From positions 1 to 7,776 of the forward strand of contig JABMRN010000038.1 of NCBI GenBank assembly GCA_013202515.1: a stretch of DNA of 7,776 nucleotides. The letters run 5' to 3'. Position 1 is the first letter of the stretch, and each line of letters starts with the position of its first letter. Origin of the DNA: Candidatus Omnitrophota bacterium (GTDB lineage Bacteria; Omnitrophota; Gorgyraeia; JABMRN01). This document shows positions 6,496 to 7,776 of this stretch, one piece after another. The notes below the pieces were generated by a model that saw nothing but the letters and a program-made list of their open reading frames with translations, ran no database searches and was not told the DNA's origin. A program made the translations under genes and the position numbers.

Positions 6496-6993
6496 TTACC
6501 TACTTAACTCTGTCACATCCTTTACAAAAACTTCTTTAGATCTTGCGCCAATATATTTTTTGGCAATATTAAAATCCTTATCTATTATCACGGTAACCGG
6601 AATTGCCCGTATTGGGCCGTATAAACGGCTAACCTTTCCGTCATCCACTGCAACAGTAAATGTAAGATTATGTTTTTCGGCAAAACTCTTGACCTTTGGA
6701 GTGGGATCCCCTCCTACGGATATGGCGATAACCTCTACATCATTTTTGTATTCCTTAGAAATTTCGTTAAAGGCAGGCATTTCTGCGCGGCAAGGCGGAC
6801 ACCATGTGCCGAAAAAATTCAGGATTATCACTTTCCCTGAATAATCAGAAAGCTTTATTGCTTTACCGTTTATATCCTCCAACTGAAAATCAACTGCCTT
6901 TCCGAATGGAGTATTCCCAGAATAGGTATTACCGCAACCCAGCCCAAATAAGAGCAAGAAAGACACAAAAATTACTGCTAATTTTTTTCTCAT
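6496..6993 (-). CDS. TlpA/ResA-type thiol-disulfide oxidoreductase, exported
   Basis: This 165-residue protein has a basic N-terminus (MRKK) and a hydrophobic segment (about 5-19) ending at C20. That is a signal peptide or anchor and possibly a lipoprotein site, although GLGC is a weak lipobox because -3 is Gly rather than Leu. The mature AhpC/TSA-Redoxin-type thioredoxin fold has the active site WCPPC (W64, C65, C68) and a cis-proline loop AIPVT (P132). Such proteins reduce specific disulfides outside the cytoplasmic membrane, for example in apocytochrome c or other secreted proteins. They receive electrons through CcdA from cytoplasmic thioredoxin. The gene starts one base after the ccdA stop, with AGGAGG inside the last ccdA codons, so the two are coupled. 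The client protein is unknown; cytochrome c maturation is one possibility, but no cytochrome gene is visible here. Confidence 0.94.
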   Translation of the reverse strand: MRKKLAVIFVSFLLLFGLGCGNTYSGNTPFGKAVDFQLEDINGKAIKLSDYSGKVIILNFFGTWCPPCRAEMPAFNEISKEYKNDVEVIAISVGGDPTPKVKSFAEKHNLTFTVAVDDGKVSRLYGPIRAIPVTVIIDKDFNIAKKYIGARSKEVFVKDVTELSR

Positions 6994-6994
6994 A

Positions 6995-7690
6995 TTAGCC
7001 TCCTATTAGAATTATTAGCCCAAAAATTATCAGGATAGCCCCTGCCAAGATATTAACTTTCTTAAGATGAGCCTTTATCTTTTTGAAATACAGTAAAAAT
7101 GAATTCATCAGAACAGCTGCAAGGAAAAACGGAATTGCTAAACCCAGTGAAAATAGCGAGAGAAGCTCAAAACCCAATCTTAGGTTTGCTGTGGTTGAGG
7201 CATATACAAGTATCGAACCAAGCACTGGGCCTGCGCAAGGCGTCCAAGCAAGGGCAAATGTAGCACCGACCAATATAGAACCAATGAGCGTTACGCCGGT
7301 TTTCTTATAGGCTATTCTTTTCTCGTTTGTAAGAATTCCTACTTTTAACACACCCGAAATAACAAGGCCAAAAAATATTATAAGGATTGCTCCCAATCTT
7401 TTAAGAATCACCTGATATTCAAACAACGCCTTTCCTAGCACCGTAACAGTCAATCCGAGCAGAATAAAAACTATACTGAACCCTGCTATGAAAAGAAGTG
7501 CGTGTACGAGCGTCAAGAGACGAATCCTTTTCTTTTCAGAAAGTTCGGCTTCTCCGCTTAACTCCTGAAAAGAAACCCCAGTTAAATACGAAAGGTAGCT
7601 CGGTACAAGCGGGAGGATGCACGGTGAAAAAAACATCAAAAAACCTGCTGTAAAACTTACAACATAAGATATTTGTTCGGTTGTCTGCAT
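6995..7690 (-). CDS. ccdA: CcdA-type cytochrome c biogenesis/thiol-disulfide electron transporter
   Basis: This 231-residue integral membrane protein has about six hydrophobic helices (roughly 8-30, 58-83, 96-117, 133-163, 175-200 and 211-230), the usual CcdA/DsbD-gamma layout and length. Its paired redox cysteines lie in FFSPCILPLVPSY (C24) and AWTPCAGPVLG (C152), both in the family's Pro-Cys contexts. The protein takes electrons from cytoplasmic thioredoxin and hands them across the membrane to an exported thioredoxin-like partner, evidently the TlpA-type protein encoded next. The ATG at 7690 has AGGA five bases upstream, and an in-frame stop further upstream excludes a much longer form. 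It is the first gene of the visible run and is preceded by a candidate promoter and an IscR-type palindrome. Whether it serves cytochrome c maturation or general extracytoplasmic disulfide reduction cannot be told from this window. Confidence 0.95.
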   Translation of the reverse strand: MQTTEQISYVVSFTAGFLMFFSPCILPLVPSYLSYLTGVSFQELSGEAELSEKKRIRLLTLVHALLFIAGFSIVFILLGLTVTVLGKALFEYQVILKRLGAILIIFFGLVISGVLKVGILTNEKRIAYKKTGVTLIGSILVGATFALAWTPCAGPVLGSILVYASTTANLRLGFELLSLFSLGLAIPFFLAAVLMNSFLLYFKKIKAHLKKVNILAGAILIIFGLIILIGG

Positions 7691-7731
7691 TGGAATCCTA
7701 TTGGTTATACAAATAATCTCCGCTTAAAGTC

Positions 7732-7746
7732 TCACTAAATTAGTCA
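7732..7746 (-). promoter_or_regulatory. Candidate IscR-type (Rrf2) operator
   Basis: The minus strand reads TGACTAATTTAGTGA, a 15-base palindrome centred on a single T with one mismatched pair (TGACTAA against TTAGTGA). Its 13-base core matches the IscR type-1 core GACTRWWWYAGTC at 12 of 13 positions; the outer arms of the longer E. coli consensus match poorly. It lies 42 bases upstream of the ccdA start and downstream of a TATAAT box, where a bound repressor could block transcription. The IscR-like regulator encoded in the same run is the obvious candidate ligand. The motif is read from sequence, the consensus is from memory, and binding is inferred. Confidence 0.55.
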
Positions 7747-7767
7747 TAAATAGATACGTTTAAGCTT

Positions 7768-7773
7768 ATTATA
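7768..7773 (-). promoter_or_regulatory. Candidate -10 box of the ccdA operon promoter
   Basis: A perfect TATAAT lies on the minus strand 77 bases upstream of the ccdA start. A matching -35 box would lie beyond the window edge, so the promoter cannot be confirmed. If used, transcription would start near 7761 and the palindrome at 7732-7746 would fall about 15-30 bases into the leader. The surrounding sequence is AT-rich, so a chance match is possible. Confidence 0.35.
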
Positions 7774-7776
7774 TAC

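Noticed and set aside
6..7310. Many plus-strand open frames of 60-120 codons, such as 1784-2146, 2271-2588, 5964-6275 and 6560-6844
   Set aside because: All lie opposite well-identified minus-strand genes, their translations look like no known family, and they overlap one another. They are shadows of the real genes.
7704..7709. TATAAC as an alternative -10 box for ccdA
   Set aside because: Transcription would begin at or inside the AGGA ribosome site, and the matching -35 (GAGACT, 18-base spacer) is poor.
7691..7776. A riboswitch leader upstream of ccdA
   Set aside because: The 86 visible bases are AT-rich with only the short operator-like palindrome; no extended conserved stems can be drawn.
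1..7776. CRISPR array, insertion sequence, tRNA, toxin-antitoxin or phage-defence system
   Set aside because: The window is nearly completely filled by ten recognisable housekeeping or metabolic genes, with no room for such elements and no repeat pattern or domain pointing to them.

Overview
The window is a compact bacterial gene run with about 42% G+C by eye. Ten protein genes all lie on the minus strand, so transcription runs from the right edge (7776) toward position 1. Almost every junction is tight: stop and start codons overlap or sit 0-21 bases apart. The only larger gap between genes is 93 bases (3128-3220). I see no RNA gene, mobile element, CRISPR array or clear intrinsic terminator. 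The last gene runs off the left edge, so the transcription unit probably continues there.

In transcription order the genes fall into blocks. (1) Envelope thiol redox: a CcdA-type membrane protein (7690-6995) and a TlpA/ResA-type thioredoxin (6993-6496). (2) A cysteine-rich MetV-type protein, the partner subunit of methylenetetrahydrofolate reductase (6481-5834), with no metF beside it. (3) Iron-sulfur cluster assembly: an IscR-like Rrf2 regulator (5833-5372), a NifS/IscS cysteine desulfurase (5357-4179) and an IscU-type scaffold (4179-3796). (4) 5-formyltetrahydrofolate cyclo-ligase (3784-3221). (5) RNase Y (3127-1559) and the YmdB phosphodiesterase (1538-750). (6) An NfnA/SudB-type FAD/NAD(P)/[2Fe-2S] electron-transfer subunit (743 to beyond position 1).

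The most interesting signal is non-coding. A near-perfect palindrome at 7732-7746, upstream of ccdA, matches 12 of 13 positions of the core of the IscR type-1 operator (GACTRWWWYAGTC, recalled from the Escherichia coli literature). An IscR-like Rrf2 gene with three candidate cluster-binding cysteines is the fourth gene of the same run. The simplest reading is an autoregulated operon in which iron-sulfur status controls cluster supply, two predicted cluster-containing enzymes (MetV-like and NfnA-like) and thiol redox proteins. This is inference.

The organism is a bacterium, probably an anaerobe. MetV-type MTHFR subunits and NfnA/SudB-type subunits are typical of anaerobic one-carbon and electron-bifurcating metabolism, and RNase Y excludes typical enterobacteria. 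Firmicutes, Deltaproteobacteria-like lineages or uncultured anaerobic phyla such as Omnitrophota all fit; I cannot choose between them from this sequence alone. None of the genes shows base composition or interruption suggesting recent transfer.
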